Shown here in pieces: positions 10,013-20,101 of a stretch of 29,015 bases of DNA. Source of the DNA: Saccoglossus kowalevskii (taxonomy: Eukaryota > Hemichordata > Enteropneusta > Harrimaniidae); NCBI RefSeq assembly GCF_000003605.2, contig NW_003142811.1, positions 41,219-70,233 on the forward strand, in the 5' to 3' direction. Every line of letters starts with the position of its first letter. Within the stretch, counting starts at the first letter, position 1. Below the pieces are notes generated by a model. The model worked only from the letters and a program-made list of their open reading frames with translations, had not been told where the DNA came from and made no database searches. A program made the position numbers and the translations under genes.

Positions 10013-10073
10013 TTTGCACAATCCTCCTATAAACACAACCGTGCGCGTCTGTGTATGGAGTTGATTGTGCAAA
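10013..10073. repeat. Imperfect 24-25-bp hairpin carrying TTTGCACAATC
   Basis: The left arm 10013-10037 begins TTTGCACAATC, then CTCCTATAAACACA. The right arm 10050-10073 is TGTGTATGGAG then TTGATTGTGCAAA, nearly its reverse complement apart from a 2-nt bulge and few mismatches. The loop is the CpG-rich ACCGTGCGCGTC. A further TTTTGCACAATC lies at 10097-10108. Confidence 0.75.
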
Positions 10074-10154
10074 ATTGAGGCGGATAATCTACGAGATTTT
10101 GCACAATCTACGTCATATGCACACAAGAGTGAACGAGTGTGTATCTGTTATGTG

Positions 10155-10320
10155 AAGTGTAAACCACAGTTTGCACACAATTAACGTCTGGGCAAAATTA
10201 TGTGCTGATATGTCAAAAAATAAAGTCAACAAGAAGTTAATTTTCCCTGGTTGTTGCTGTGGTTTGAATTTTGTCCAGACATTGTGTGACCTTACGCACT
10301 CAACCAATGTGTTTACACAA
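10155..10320. repeat. Imperfect inverted repeat (foldback), overlapping R2 copy 2
   Basis: The left arm at about 10157-10200 (GTGTAAACCACAGTTTGCAC, ACGTCTGGGCAAAATTA) is largely the reverse complement of the right arm at about 10266-10317 (GAATTTTGTCCAGACATTGT, then AATGTGTTTACAC). The arms are about 45-50 bp with small indels. The loop of about 65 bp is unremarkable. It could be a MITE-like foldback element. Confidence 0.6.
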
Positions 10321-10362
10321 GTTAAGGTAAATCGTGTGGACAAACAATATGTAACACATTAG
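10180..10362 (+). repeat. Direct repeat R2, copy 2
   Basis: Second copy of the unit at 9795-9970; see there for shared blocks. It carries the right arm of the foldback at 10155-10320. Confidence 0.8.
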
Positions 10363-11100
10363 TACACCACCTCTATAAATAAACTGCACGCAAGAATAAT
10401 TATATTCTACAATCACCAAATTAAATGAATATTTCGTGTCTCTCGCCAAGGAATATTTCCTGATAAACTCATTAGTGGTACATGGCAAATAGAATATTCT
10501 GCAACTATACATCGTGTGTACATTTCCCATATTATCTGAAATAAATTGTTGTTACAGTCCTTTTAAAAGCAATGTTCATTTGAGTGATGCAGTCTAGATG
10601 GAGAATAATATTAAACGATTTGAATGAAATGTTGGTGTGATTTATTCACTGTGATACCGAACATGTGGATTATTATTTTATTATCTGACAACAGACCTGC
10701 AAATTCCAGGCACCATGTATGAACCTAACGCGATAACAAACATGGTAATAATTTGTTTTATTATTCACTATCTGCAATATAAATTTTAACAAAACTGAAA
10801 CAAACAAATACACACAATACCAATACAGTAGCTTAGGCTGTTTGATCTGCGTGGGTTTTATACTCACCAAGTTCAACATTTCCTTCCAACAGCAAAATGC
10901 TAAACGTAAATATGTTAGCAGCTGTTTCCTATGAGTGAATATTAATATCGATAAGAAACAGCACATGATGCAAATTACCACCTACCAAATATTTTTTACT
11001 TGAGACATTATTTTCTATTTTAGTTTATGATTAGTGTAAGAAACAGTTCATTATTTACTACGTTGAACGCACACAAGGTCAGCATATTTATATTCCCACA
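10363..11100. other. AT-rich non-coding stretch, nothing recognised
   Basis: No repeat or domain was seen. A 102-codon minus open frame at 10673-10981 is rich in I, L, C, Y and F from AT-driven codons and shows no domain. Confidence 0.5.
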
Positions 11101-11211
11101 AATATATACAGTTTGTCGTATTATTGTTCACTGTTTTGTGATGTAATTGTGACAAATATTTGGGTTAACTGTTTCATTGAATACCGAAATGCATCATGGG
11201 CTAACATACAT

Positions 11212-11290
11212 ATTCCCGCCTAATACGTTACCTATAGCTATCACGTGTTTACGTTTGCGAGTGCATCGCCGTACGGCCGAGGTGAGTATC
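11212..11290 (+). promoter_or_regulatory. Module A1: E2F-like site, TATA-like stretch, E-box, splice-donor-like site
   Basis: ATTCCCGCC at 11212-11220 resembles an E2F site. TAATACGTTAC follows, then CTATAGCTA, then a perfect E-box CACGTG at 11242-11247. GAGGTGAGTATC ends in a strong 5' splice-site-like GTGAGT at 11282-11287. The first 20 bases, from ATTCCCGCC through GTTAC, are identical to B1. As a repeat the module is certain; as a promoter with a very short first exon it is inference. Confidence 0.4.
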
Positions 11291-11400
11291 GTTTACCCAA
11301 TCTTGTGTCCTTCAAATCAACTGCTTTTATTTTATATATCTTTCATAATAACAGCATATTCAATGTGTGTTAACATTATATTAAACTAAATTTGTTTAAA

Positions 11401-11448
11401 ATGAGCTCACAGTGGCAAGGGGTGATCGCGCTTGTCAGGACTGCCTGA
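11401..11448 (+). other. Tiny 15-codon ORF downstream of module A1
   Basis: ATGAGCTCACAG begins a 15-codon frame ending in TGA in a locally GC-richer patch (GGGGTGATCGCGC). The homologous place in block B (about 19,285) keeps CTCACAG but lacks the ATG frame, which argues against a conserved peptide. Confidence 0.1.
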
Positions 11449-11794
11449 TCAATGATCACAGCATTGAGACCTCGTGCCATACTCAATATGAAGTACTTCG
11501 TACACCGGCACTAGCCAGTATTAATCTTGACATCAAAATCCAATTCACTTAGAAATTTCATCTGATTTGATCATTTTGTTGCTACGGTCATATGGGTGAC
11601 TAAACTAACGCTAATTTATTTGATTTCCCTTTGTCGTGGCTTCAATAGAATGTACAAGAAGATTAATTTACCAATTATTTTACCTTCTTTTTACAGTATA
11701 AAATAACAATTATATATTTGCAAATTAGATTGAACTAACATATCAAATAATTTAATACATGAGATGAATATATAGCACAGTTTAACAACATACG

Positions 11795-11845
11795 ATTCCC
11801 GCCTAATAAATTACTTATAAAGATATTACGAGACAAAGTTCGCAA
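11795..11845 (+). promoter_or_regulatory. Module A2
   Basis: ATTCCCGCC at 11795-11803, then TAATAAATTAC, TTATAAAG and a degraded E-box position (TTACGAG), then TTCGCAATTG, which is also present in B2. It is preceded by CACAGTTTAACAACATACG, closely matching B2. No GTGAGT follows. Confidence 0.35.
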
Positions 11846-11999
11846 TTGAATCAGCCCAATGTTAAGTTGCATGTCTCCATAGTACGAATTATAATATCAT
11901 TTCAGATTGCTTCATCTACATAGATCTAATTCTCTGAATTAATATCTGAAAATTAATTATGTTATTTCTAAAATAAATTTACATGTCACAGTATCAATT

Positions 12000-12019
12000 A
12001 GAAATTTCTGGAAATTTCC
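12000..12019 (+). promoter_or_regulatory. Perfect four-unit heat-shock-element-like array
   Basis: The sequence GAAATTTCTGGAAATTTC (12001-12018) has the strict alternation GAA-nn-TTC-nn-GAA-nn-TTC expected of a heat shock factor binding site. It lies in the spacer between modules A2 and A3 and is not conserved at the matching place in block B. Confidence 0.4.
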
Positions 12020-12052
12020 TTGTCCAATATACGACCACAAAGCTGAATTGTT

Positions 12053-12070
12053 ACTTGTAACGTTACAAGT
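12053..12070. repeat. Perfect 18-bp palindrome
   Basis: ACTTGTAACGTTACAAGT is exactly its own reverse complement. Block B keeps only TTTGTAACGATT at the matching place (about 20,033). Confidence 0.8.
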
Positions 12071-12150
12071 GAGTTTACACCAATTATGAAGCATGGTTCA
12101 ACTGTCATTGTATATATCATACTCTATCAACGTATGCATTAACGACATAA

Positions 12151-12200
12151 GATTCCCGATTAATACGTTAATTATATAAATATCACGTGGACATTGACTC
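12151..12200 (+). promoter_or_regulatory. Module A3
   Basis: GATTCCCGAT at 12151-12160 (E2F-like site altered at its end), TAATACGTTA, TATATAAATA and a perfect CACGTG at 12184-12189. The upstream flank AACGACATAAG matches the flanks of the other modules. Confidence 0.35.
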
Positions 12201-12497
12201 GCTGCCAAAGTCGATATGCTGGTTTATTGAATATTTATCCACTCCTGCATAGGATACAATACAACTAATGGACTAATCACTGTGAAACAAGCCTGGTTCT
12301 TATTATTTTTAATAGCTGAAGTGCGTTTGGTATATAATAGCGTTTTGCGCTTTTTCCCCATTCTTTCGGTTGTTTTTTAATTTGTTTTCCTTGGATCATT
12401 CCTCGGATTATGTCTAAGAATAGAATAATTCAAAATATTTGTACACGAGTTTTACTTTTACGCCCAAATGCTCTGTGAATCAACATATACATATAGT

Positions 12498-12545
12498 GTT
12501 CCCGCTATGTATGTCACTTACAACCTATAAATACCACGTGTTTTG
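12498..12545 (+). promoter_or_regulatory. Module A4
   Basis: GTTCCCGC at 12498-12505, a spacer, CTATAAATA and CACGTG at 12535-12540. The upstream GAATCAACATATACATATAG matches B4 (about 20,678), where the TATA and E-box are also adjacent (ATAAATACCACGTG in both). Confidence 0.4.
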
Positions 12546-13810
12546 CGTTTTTATCTATTTCAAATCTATTGCGTATTATCCCTGTTATAAAGGTTTGCTA
12601 ATGCGTTATAATTTATATGGACTTTGACCTGATTCAATGCATATTATTTATACTCAAGACACCAACTACCTTCTTTCTTAAATGTCTATAAATGAGAATA
12701 AATATCTAATTGAACATATATTTTAATTACCAATACGCGATAACACGTCTGGAGTGATTGGTTTTGCCATATTAGAACGGGTTTGTTCATGCGCAATTAA
12801 GGTCATATTACCTTGTTGACACATTCATACAAGGAATCAAAACGCACAAAACAAGAAAACAATTCTATATGTAAGTTCGAAGATTAACAAGACCAATATC
12901 TGTAGCACTTGTGAAAGAGTTCCGAAGTTTTAACTGCTTGAAACCAAGGCTGTATGACATTTGTATTCTTCCAAGTGCCATTGAACCTTCATCAATATCT
13001 TAAATTATCAGATGGATGTGACATTTAATCAATAAAACGTATAAAAGTGTTTTTCATTCAATTCTATCAGTCAGAATATTTGTATAAAATTGTACATGTA
13101 TATGATTAAGGACATAACGAATTCTTTTTTACGGCATTATTTTGTAAGGAGGTATAGGTTTGTTGTAAAATTATATTTTTTCTAATCAACTTGATGGTTA
13201 TATGATTTGTTTTCAATTACTTTTGGCAGCACCTGGCTTAATCGAGTTCAATAATAATATTTGTAATATTTATGCGGAGAGTAAACAAATGGTTTTGTTT
13301 TTGTTTTTCCAATCCGAGAGTGTATAAGTGAACTTGCAATTGTAATTATAACAATCTACTGAATTTGAATCAATTACTAATTGAAGTCAACTTTTGCACC
13401 AACCGTTGGTCACTAAATGGCACAAATTAATAAATTTGAAAAAAACATAATGTCCAAACTCACTTAATGTTTTTTTGTTGCTTTTTTGTTTCACTGTCAC
13501 ATAATATCAATATATTTAATCATGCCAATTGTCTTTTAAAAAGGGTAATTAAAAATTATTCATTAGATGTTTTGCTGCAATTTGAATTTATGAATTGACA
13601 TTTTATTATTTTATTATTTCACCCACTAAATTCAGTGTACTTATTTCATAGATGGTTTATCGCTACTGATAACTTCCTCGGTCAAGACGTTCAAAAACAC
13701 CTTTTTCAAAGCCTCATGAGAAAACTTCATCAATTTTACTAGGGAGTTCAAAACACAAATTATGAGGAAAAATCATAATATCAAAATTGAGATAAAGGTT
13801 AATCCGAACT

Positions 13811-14004
13811 TGAGGTTAATGTTTTCGGTTAAGATGTTTACTTCAAATCAAACAGATTATATTGATACAAAGGGGTAATCGCAATTTAAAATTGAAAACA
13901 TTTCATTCCGTATTCAATTCCGGGAGCTCGTAATTTCGGTGTACATGAGCAGTCAGCTGTTAAATTGAGACCAGTCGTATTCGTGTTCGGTTATTAACCC
14001 CAGA
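13811..14004. other. Non-coding spacer
   Basis: AT-rich sequence between the end of block A and the third R1 repeat copy. Nothing further recognised. Confidence 0.4.
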
Positions 14005-14125
14005 TATGCAGATATACAGATATGCATGATGTCACAGGTCAATTTAAATGCAAACACTCGACTGCTAGTGTATTGTAATATTTCATCTAGCTACAGATAT
14101 AGCAACGTGTAGTTGGCAGTGTCTC
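14005..14125 (+). repeat. Dispersed repeat family R1, copy 3
   Basis: The most diverged copy. It retains in order TGATGTCA, AGGTCA, AAATGCAAACACT, ATCTAG, CAGATATAGCAAC and TTGGCAG. The forkhead-like TGTAAACA of the other copies is TGCAAACA here. Confidence 0.7.
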
Positions 14126-16007
14126 GAAATACAATAGTTGATTGTATATATTGCACAGAAGTACCAATTTGCGTAAATCAGTACGTACTAGGTTGCGTAT
14201 GTTTACTATTGTGACCAGCATGTTAGTTATTTAGCTTATATCAACAAGAGACTATAACGAGTAAAATTTAAATAATGTTATTATTGTTCGTTATAGACTT
14301 GCAATGTAGTTTTCATTTTGATGAGAAAGAACTTATAGGTGTATTACTGACTTCAATTGGTAACTCCATAACCGCGGCTGCACTTAATTTCAGAACATGA
14401 AGAATGTACTGTATTTTGATAAAGTATTTACAATATGTGTAAATCAAGTAATATTTCTGAGTAATATCTGGAAAGTATGTTGGTGAGAACCAATATTCAT
14501 CTCTTAGGTTGTCAACCAATTATTGCCCGTTTCCCTTGTTATAGTTGACATAAAATTAACACGTCTCCAGGATCAATGTTATTTATGCTTCAGAAAGAGC
14601 CTACACTCATGTGAATGTATTATAGTTTCATGCCATTGTATTTGCATGACGTGTCCCTTTTGATACAATTAATTAAGCTCAATGTCAAATTTGAGAATTA
14701 ATTTCCAGTCCTTGCTTTTAGAACTCATCCTAATGATTATTATTTGCAAAATGTCATTTCACCGTTTCTTGCTCTTTCTACCTTCACATTTTAATTGTTT
14801 CTCTTGATTCTTCCGGCCTGTGTTTCCTGGTTTACTTTAATTATGGAATATTTAGTTTTTTATGACTCTCATGTTCTTTATTGTATGATTTTATTTCTCA
14901 TTTTACTCTTCCAAGCCTATTAAAATGAAGTTTGTCACATCATTTACTCTCTCAACTTCTATAGTTAAATTTAGTTCATGCTTTACACCACCAGTTACCA
15001 TGGTATGATTTTCCTCTCAAACTTTAATGTCTCAACAATTATGGTATGGTATGTGTTTCAAATTTCAATCACTCGGTCCTTGTAGTGTGATTTTTGTCTC
15101 ATGCTCTTCCCTCTCAACTCATATTGTGTTAGGCGTGCATGACGTGTCGTTGTTTTCTCGTTGCAATACTGTTCTATGCTTGCAAGTCAGTCTTCCGTGA
15201 ACCGGATTTTTTTCAGCGGTACAACGATCCGCTGGCTCCAGCTTGATTTAAAGATTTAGCAGTTTAAATTGTTAATCACAGTTTAGTGTAATTTCATCGT
15301 CATTAGTTTCATTAACAGTAAATGTAGTAAATCAATAATACAGATTATGAAGGCAGCTTTTGCCCTCGGCTACCCTGAGATTAATGTCCTGTCAGAAGCA
15401 CTACATTATGGTTTCATTTTTTTAGCATACACTGAGTTTAATATTGCGTATATTGTCGAGTGCACTTTATTTATTTAATTTATTAAATTATCGTAAAAAG
15501 TTGTAGTTTTGTATCGCTTTGGCGTCATTTGATTTGACGTGTTTTGTCCAATTATGCTGGTCAAACGCTGGGAATTTTGCAATAGTTAAGGTTGATAACT
15601 GCCTCAGTTTAACCCATTCACTCGTACATTGTTTACTTTTGGATAAATGTCCCTTGCTACTGTAGGGACTCTAACTCGTTGCGAATTGACTTAAATACAC
15701 AGGGTTTTAATCTGACTGATTCCTGCTGGGATTTGAGCAATGTGCAATGTGACTAAATTAATAACATGTTCCCTTTATATTGAGTAAACCGTTACCTGAT
15801 AGTATATGATTGCGTTTGCTGTATATTCCCATTGACTACAGCAGAGTCACGAATTACTGCTTATTGGATATTGGTTATATACAAACATACAAGTCACAAT
15901 TAGTGCACGCCTTTTCATCACATGATGTACAATTATTTAAAAATGAGAGAAATAATTATCCGAAAAAATAAATAAATCAGACTTGCCTGATATAATTACT
16001 TGCATAG
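14126..16007. other. AT-rich non-coding stretch with a pyrimidine-rich part
   Basis: No gene was recognised. From about 14,750 to 15,130 the plus strand is pyrimidine-rich and repeats loose phrases such as GTATGATTTT, CTCATGCTCTTCC and CTCTCAACT at irregular distances. This may be a degenerate tandem repeat, but copies are too diverged to delimit. Confidence 0.4.
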
Positions 16008-16214
16008 GAAAATAAATTATATTTGTACTCTTGTCAATGATGTTGCAGTGTTTTGCAATCTTCAATATTTTACATTGTCACTGGTTGACATCCTGCAGAC
16101 GATTGAGTTTCCCGCGGTAACAACCTTCTGTTTGTATAATGCATTCGTTTACTCGATGTATACTTTCAGTATGTCAGGAAATCGATACATTTATCTACGA
16201 AACATATATTTGAA
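16008..16214 (+). CDS. Possible DEG/ENaC-family channel exon (or relic)
   Basis: An open plus frame spans this interval and encodes LVDILQTIEFPAVT followed by TFCLYNAFVYS. DEG/ENaC/ASIC sodium channels have a near-invariant extracellular block just after TM1, FPAVT-(I/V)-CN-x-N-x-(F/Y)-x-x-S. Here FPAVT is exact (codons 16108-16122), and C, N, F and S follow in order with one extra residue after FPAVT. The interval is bounded by an acceptor-like TTGCATAG (AG at 16006-16007) and a donor-like GAA|GTAAAT (GT at 16215-16216), so it has exon form. The expected hydrophobic TM1 segment upstream of FPAVT is weak, and no further channel exon (cysteine-rich loop, GxS filter) was recognised, so it may be an isolated relic or a chance match. 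Confidence 0.4.
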
Positions 16215-16216
16215 GT

Positions 16217-17880
16217 AAATACGGGATAGGTCATGTTTGAGGCTACTCCGTATATTTCAACGCTTCAGCTCTTTTAGCCTTGTTACGATTACGAGATGGG
16301 AATTTTTTGGCGAACGTTTAATAATACAATTCTTATTTTGTGCGAAGGGAAATGACGAACCTTAATAGTAAGAGTCTTTGAAATAATGCGTTTTCATCAT
16401 TCAATTTTGAGCAATATCATTTCATTGCGGCGATTGAATAATTTCATCGTCCGGGTTGTAACTACACGTGTTTTTTTTCATCTGGAATGAACAGTTCCAT
16501 CGCTGGCTGAGAAATAGATATTTTAGATAATGAATTAAAATGATACACAGATACATATCTTAGTTAACGAATTGTTAAATCTTGCAAAAATATTTAGCAT
16601 TATACTTGTCTGCATATTTACTGATTATGCAAATCATTTGATGGTGTACATTTAGATTGACTGACACGTTACTGTGCTTCAGTATATACTTAATACATAT
16701 CGCTTGATATGTTAGACATTTATGACTCACGTGTGTATATTCGTATTTTCATTAGGATGTTGCCAAATCGACGCCATGTTTGTTAGTGTTAGTAGTTAGT
16801 AACATTCCTCTATTCAGTAACTTATACGTTTTGAGAGGTTTGACCCAGAGTTTGCATGACCTTTAATGTATTTGTACATACAAAATAACTCATTTGCGAT
16901 TTTAAGAAAAACGCTTAATGTGTTTAATTATAAATCACTTAAAGTGATTTTAAAGTTGGACGAAAATGTGTAATATTTTAAAAAACATAGATTTACACTG
17001 TAACAACTGATCCGTAGTACATGGTTTTAACAGTGCCCTATTAATGCTTTCAGCATTTGAAGATGGAAAAGTACGGACAATATTAAGCCGTGATTTAAAA
17101 CATTAACGCAGTTTTTAAATGGTTATGAATGGTTATAGTTAACATTTTCGAATTGTTTTAACTGCAGCTCCTGACTATAATTATACGGGGCAACTTTGCT
17201 TAGTACAACTCTTTATCGTCTTATTGACACTACTCAACAATATGTTAAAATAAGAATATGTATTTTATTTTTTCGCCAGGAAGAGCATTGTCCTGTTAAC
17301 ATACAGGTCCAGGACATTGTTGTCTTTGATAAGTAATTTTATCAAACAATCGGTTCTACACAAAATCAGCTAGACATAGAACGATTGTCCATTCATTTTG
17401 AATGCTGATCATGTATTTCCTTTAACACCTCTTTTTAAACTAAAGAAGGCATAATGCATGGCATTGATGACACACGTGATCACATATTTGTTGTGAAACA
17501 GGCTACTATGAAAGAATATGTTCCGATGTTAGCCGTAATGTAATAAGCATAAATATTCCCAGGTTTCTTACATTTCTAAATGTTTAGGACAAATTTTGCC
17601 GGGATGACTTGAATTCAAATGTTATTTATGTGCACACAACAAACGTATTGCATACCTGTTTAACGCTTCTAGATTTAACTGAGCATGTAAAATAATTGTG
17701 ATCTAATTGATATGCACTAATTTATTTCGATATTACAAACAAAAATAATAATAATTGTTTTTTCATTTCATGGCAACTTACAGACATTATTCAAAATCGC
17801 AATCAAAACACCTTTATTTCAAATAAGTTGATGCTACCAGGGAATCAAAATTTGGGACGTAAATTATTTGGACGACAATT
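16217..17880. other. AT-rich non-coding stretch
   Basis: No gene was recognised. It contains an inverted repeat AAATCACTT/AAGTGATTT around one base (16932-16950), which also forms two facing NK2-type CACTTAA/TTAAAGTG motifs, and a short inverted repeat TGTCCTG/CAGGACA (17289-17316). Confidence 0.5.
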
Positions 17881-18560
17881 ATAACCAAGGGGTGAGAGAC
17901 TACTTACCGCGGCGACATGAAGCTACGGTGTCTGCGACCCCAATCATATTTTAATTTTAGTAAGCTAAGGCAAAACCCGTGTTTATGCTATGAGAAAGTG
18001 CAGTATTTTAGTGGAAATACATTTTTTACTATCACGGCGAACGCAATTTAATGCGAGTGAATTCCCCTACAAATTTCCCTAGTTGTTTGCGGTGTCCAAG
18101 GGCAAAAACATTGTTATGCAAATTAGCTTTAGTTGAAATTTTGAGTTTTCTCGACGATTTGAACCAAAATGTTATCGGCAAGACTCGGGGTACGACAGCG
18201 ACAGTCAATGAAACGTTATTGAAGGCAAATGAACATGTCAGCCAAAAACGACTGTTTCGAGTTGTGGCGTAAAATGAAGGCACATACCATTTTGACGCTT
18301 GAGGGGAATGGAAATCAGTTGATTTGAGGGTGTCACAATAAGCGAGGGAGCAATTCGTGTTTATGCTACGAAAAAATGCAGACCTTGAACGTACTTTTTG
18401 GACTTTGGTACTACGTAAATTTTGTTTGATATCCTAAGGTTTTTAGGTTCATGTGCTGCAAGTTACAGAGCACATACCAAAGCGGTCGTCGCTCAGCAAA
18501 TAATCAAGCAAAAGAATTTTCGATGTCGAAATCGCGAAACTCGCTCCTTTTACGCAAACT
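17881..18560. repeat. GC-richer island with an internal degenerate direct repeat
   Basis: The phrase CGTGTTTATGCTATGAGAAA followed by GTGCAG (about 17,979) recurs as CGTGTTTATGCTACGAAAAA followed by ATGCAG (about 18,355). GGCACATACCA (about 18,278) is echoed by AGCACATACCA (about 18,470). The island is richer in CpG than its flanks. Open frames of 73 codons on plus (18051-18272) and 83 on minus (18032-18283) overlap almost completely. Neither shows a known domain. A fragment of an unrecognised transposable element is the most likely explanation. Confidence 0.45.
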
Positions 18561-18969
18561 GGGACGTTCAAATTACATAACGATATACAGGACGACGAAG
18601 CTTAGCTCTATGCTGATATAAATGACATATCATGTCATTGCATAGCGTTTAAGGGTACATAGAAGCACGATGCAGTGTTTTAACTCGACTTTAAGTGAAG
18701 GGTCATTTCCAAGAGTAATCTCCATGTAGCCGTATGTGGAACTACATATTAGTTCATGATTACGCACGTAACAGTTTATTGACGCTGAATAAAAAAAGTA
18801 GAAAATAATATGTGGATGAGTCAATATAACCATCATCCGCGTTTCTGTTGATATTATATAGGATGATTTGAATTGGTCACATTAGAAATTCAACTTTTTG
18901 AATTGTTTAAATCCACAACAGATACCATTGATAATCTAGAAAATGAAATTTAACAATTTTTCTCGTTAT
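18561..18969. other. Non-coding stretch with one inverted repeat
   Basis: An exact inverted repeat AATGACAT/ATGTCATT with a 3-nt centre lies at 18621-18639. Nothing else was recognised before block B. Confidence 0.5.
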
Positions 18970-19114
18970 TGCTATTGGTTGTGTTTTGTGGTTCGTCATT
19001 AACTTTATGAACTGTAAAATTACTGCGTAGGTTATGACTCAAAAGCCAAAACATATTTGTGTAACTAACACATCAAACACCGAAATGCCTTCTGGGTGAA
19101 GCCACACTAACATC

Positions 19115-19197
19115 ATTCCCGCCTAATACGTTACCTGTATGCCTGTCACGTGTTTACATTCGCAATTACACCATTGTGCGGCCTGAGGTGAGTGTCA
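19115..19197 (+). promoter_or_regulatory. Module B1
   Basis: ATTCCCGCC at 19115-19123, TAATACGTTACC, a lost TATA position (CTGTATGCC), CACGTG at 19147-19152, then TTCGCAATT and GAGGTGAGTGTC with GTGAGT at 19188-19193. The E-box-to-GTGAGT gap is 35 nt, against 34 nt in A1. Confidence 0.4.
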
Positions 19198-19719
19198 TTT
19201 TCAAAACCATTGCTCCCAATGTATACAACTGATATAGTATTCAACAACATACGTTAACACTATAATTTAGATGAATTTGTGTCAGTTACCTCACAGTCGG
19301 AGAATAGATATTCTAAATTATTATGAGCCAAATTGTGGTAATGTGTACCACTGCATGACTGCGTCTGTTTCGTGTGCTTTGCACTAATGTTAAAGTTTTT
19401 CATTTTCCGCAGAAATCTCTACTTTGTGTGACATGCGTTACATTCCTTGATTTTTAGGATATTTACATATTCCATCCACACATAGCGCAGAGTTAGCTTG
19501 GTCCGCATTGATATTCTTGCTGATTTTGTCAGTCCAATTTTGGTTGATTTTTCAATAAAAATATATTGCAGTTTTTCACTTGTTATGAAATTTCTACTTC
19601 AGTACACATTTATAAATTTATGAATTATATTTTAACACAGTAGAAAATAGCAAGTAACCAAACTCATCAAACATTGAAATACATGAGGAAGAATATACAG
19701 CACAGTTTAACAATACAAG

Positions 19720-19775
19720 ATTCCCGCCTAATAAGTTACTTATTTAAATATTATGTGACAGAGTTCGCAATTGTA
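19720..19775 (+). promoter_or_regulatory. Module B2
   Basis: ATTCCCGCC at 19720-19728, TAATAAGTTAC, TTATTTAAATA, an altered E-box (TTATGTG), then TTCGCAATTG and ATCAACTCGC. It is preceded by ACAGCACAGTTTAACAATAC as in A2. No GTGAGT follows. Confidence 0.35.
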
Positions 19776-20101
19776 TCAACTCGCTGATTGTATCTTTCAC
19801 CATATGTCTCGTAGTTCAAATTCACTAACCATAGTTCAGACGTATAATACGAATTGTGTTATGTACAGTCATATCAGAGTTCTATGTTTTTATTGGTCAA
19901 TTTGTTTAGATTTTAACTTCGACCTAATTTCCAGTGTAATTAGATATTCTAAAACGTAATTATGTTATCACAAGAGTAAATGTATGTGAAACACAATTAA
20001 TTACTAGTATAACTACAAAGCTGAAATGGTATTTGTAACGATTTCTGAGACATGGTCTGTGAAAATATTATATAATCCCACGCACGCATTACCAACATGA
20101 G

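Larger units (their letters stand above)
11100..13810 (+). repeat. Segmental duplication, block A (four promoter-like modules)
   Basis: Block A matches block B (about 18,970-21,480) in the same orientation and order. Shared anchors include CCGAAATGC, ATTCCCGCCTAATACGTTAC, CAGTTTAACAA, TTCGCAATTG, ACAAAGCTGAA, AATTCAAAA-ATTTGTA, GAATCAACnTACATATAGT, TGAATCAATT followed by GAAGTCAA, CATAATGT-CAAA, and ACAAATTATGAGG versus ATAAATTATGAAG. The copies have diverged substantially with indels. A has about 600 extra bases between its fourth module and the GAATCAATT anchor, and B is longer between modules 3 and 4. The right end is approximate. Confidence 0.8.

Noticed and set aside
11177..11389. 70-codon plus frame across module A1
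   Set aside because: The matching place in block B has no equivalent frame, so it is not conserved as protein.
11401..11470. GC-rich patch GGGGTGATCGCGC as a possible tRNA-like or pol III gene
   Set aside because: No acceptable A-box/B-box pair or cloverleaf could be drawn.
14750..15130. Loose pyrimidine-rich phrases as a tandem repeat array
   Set aside because: No constant period or unit could be defined by eye.
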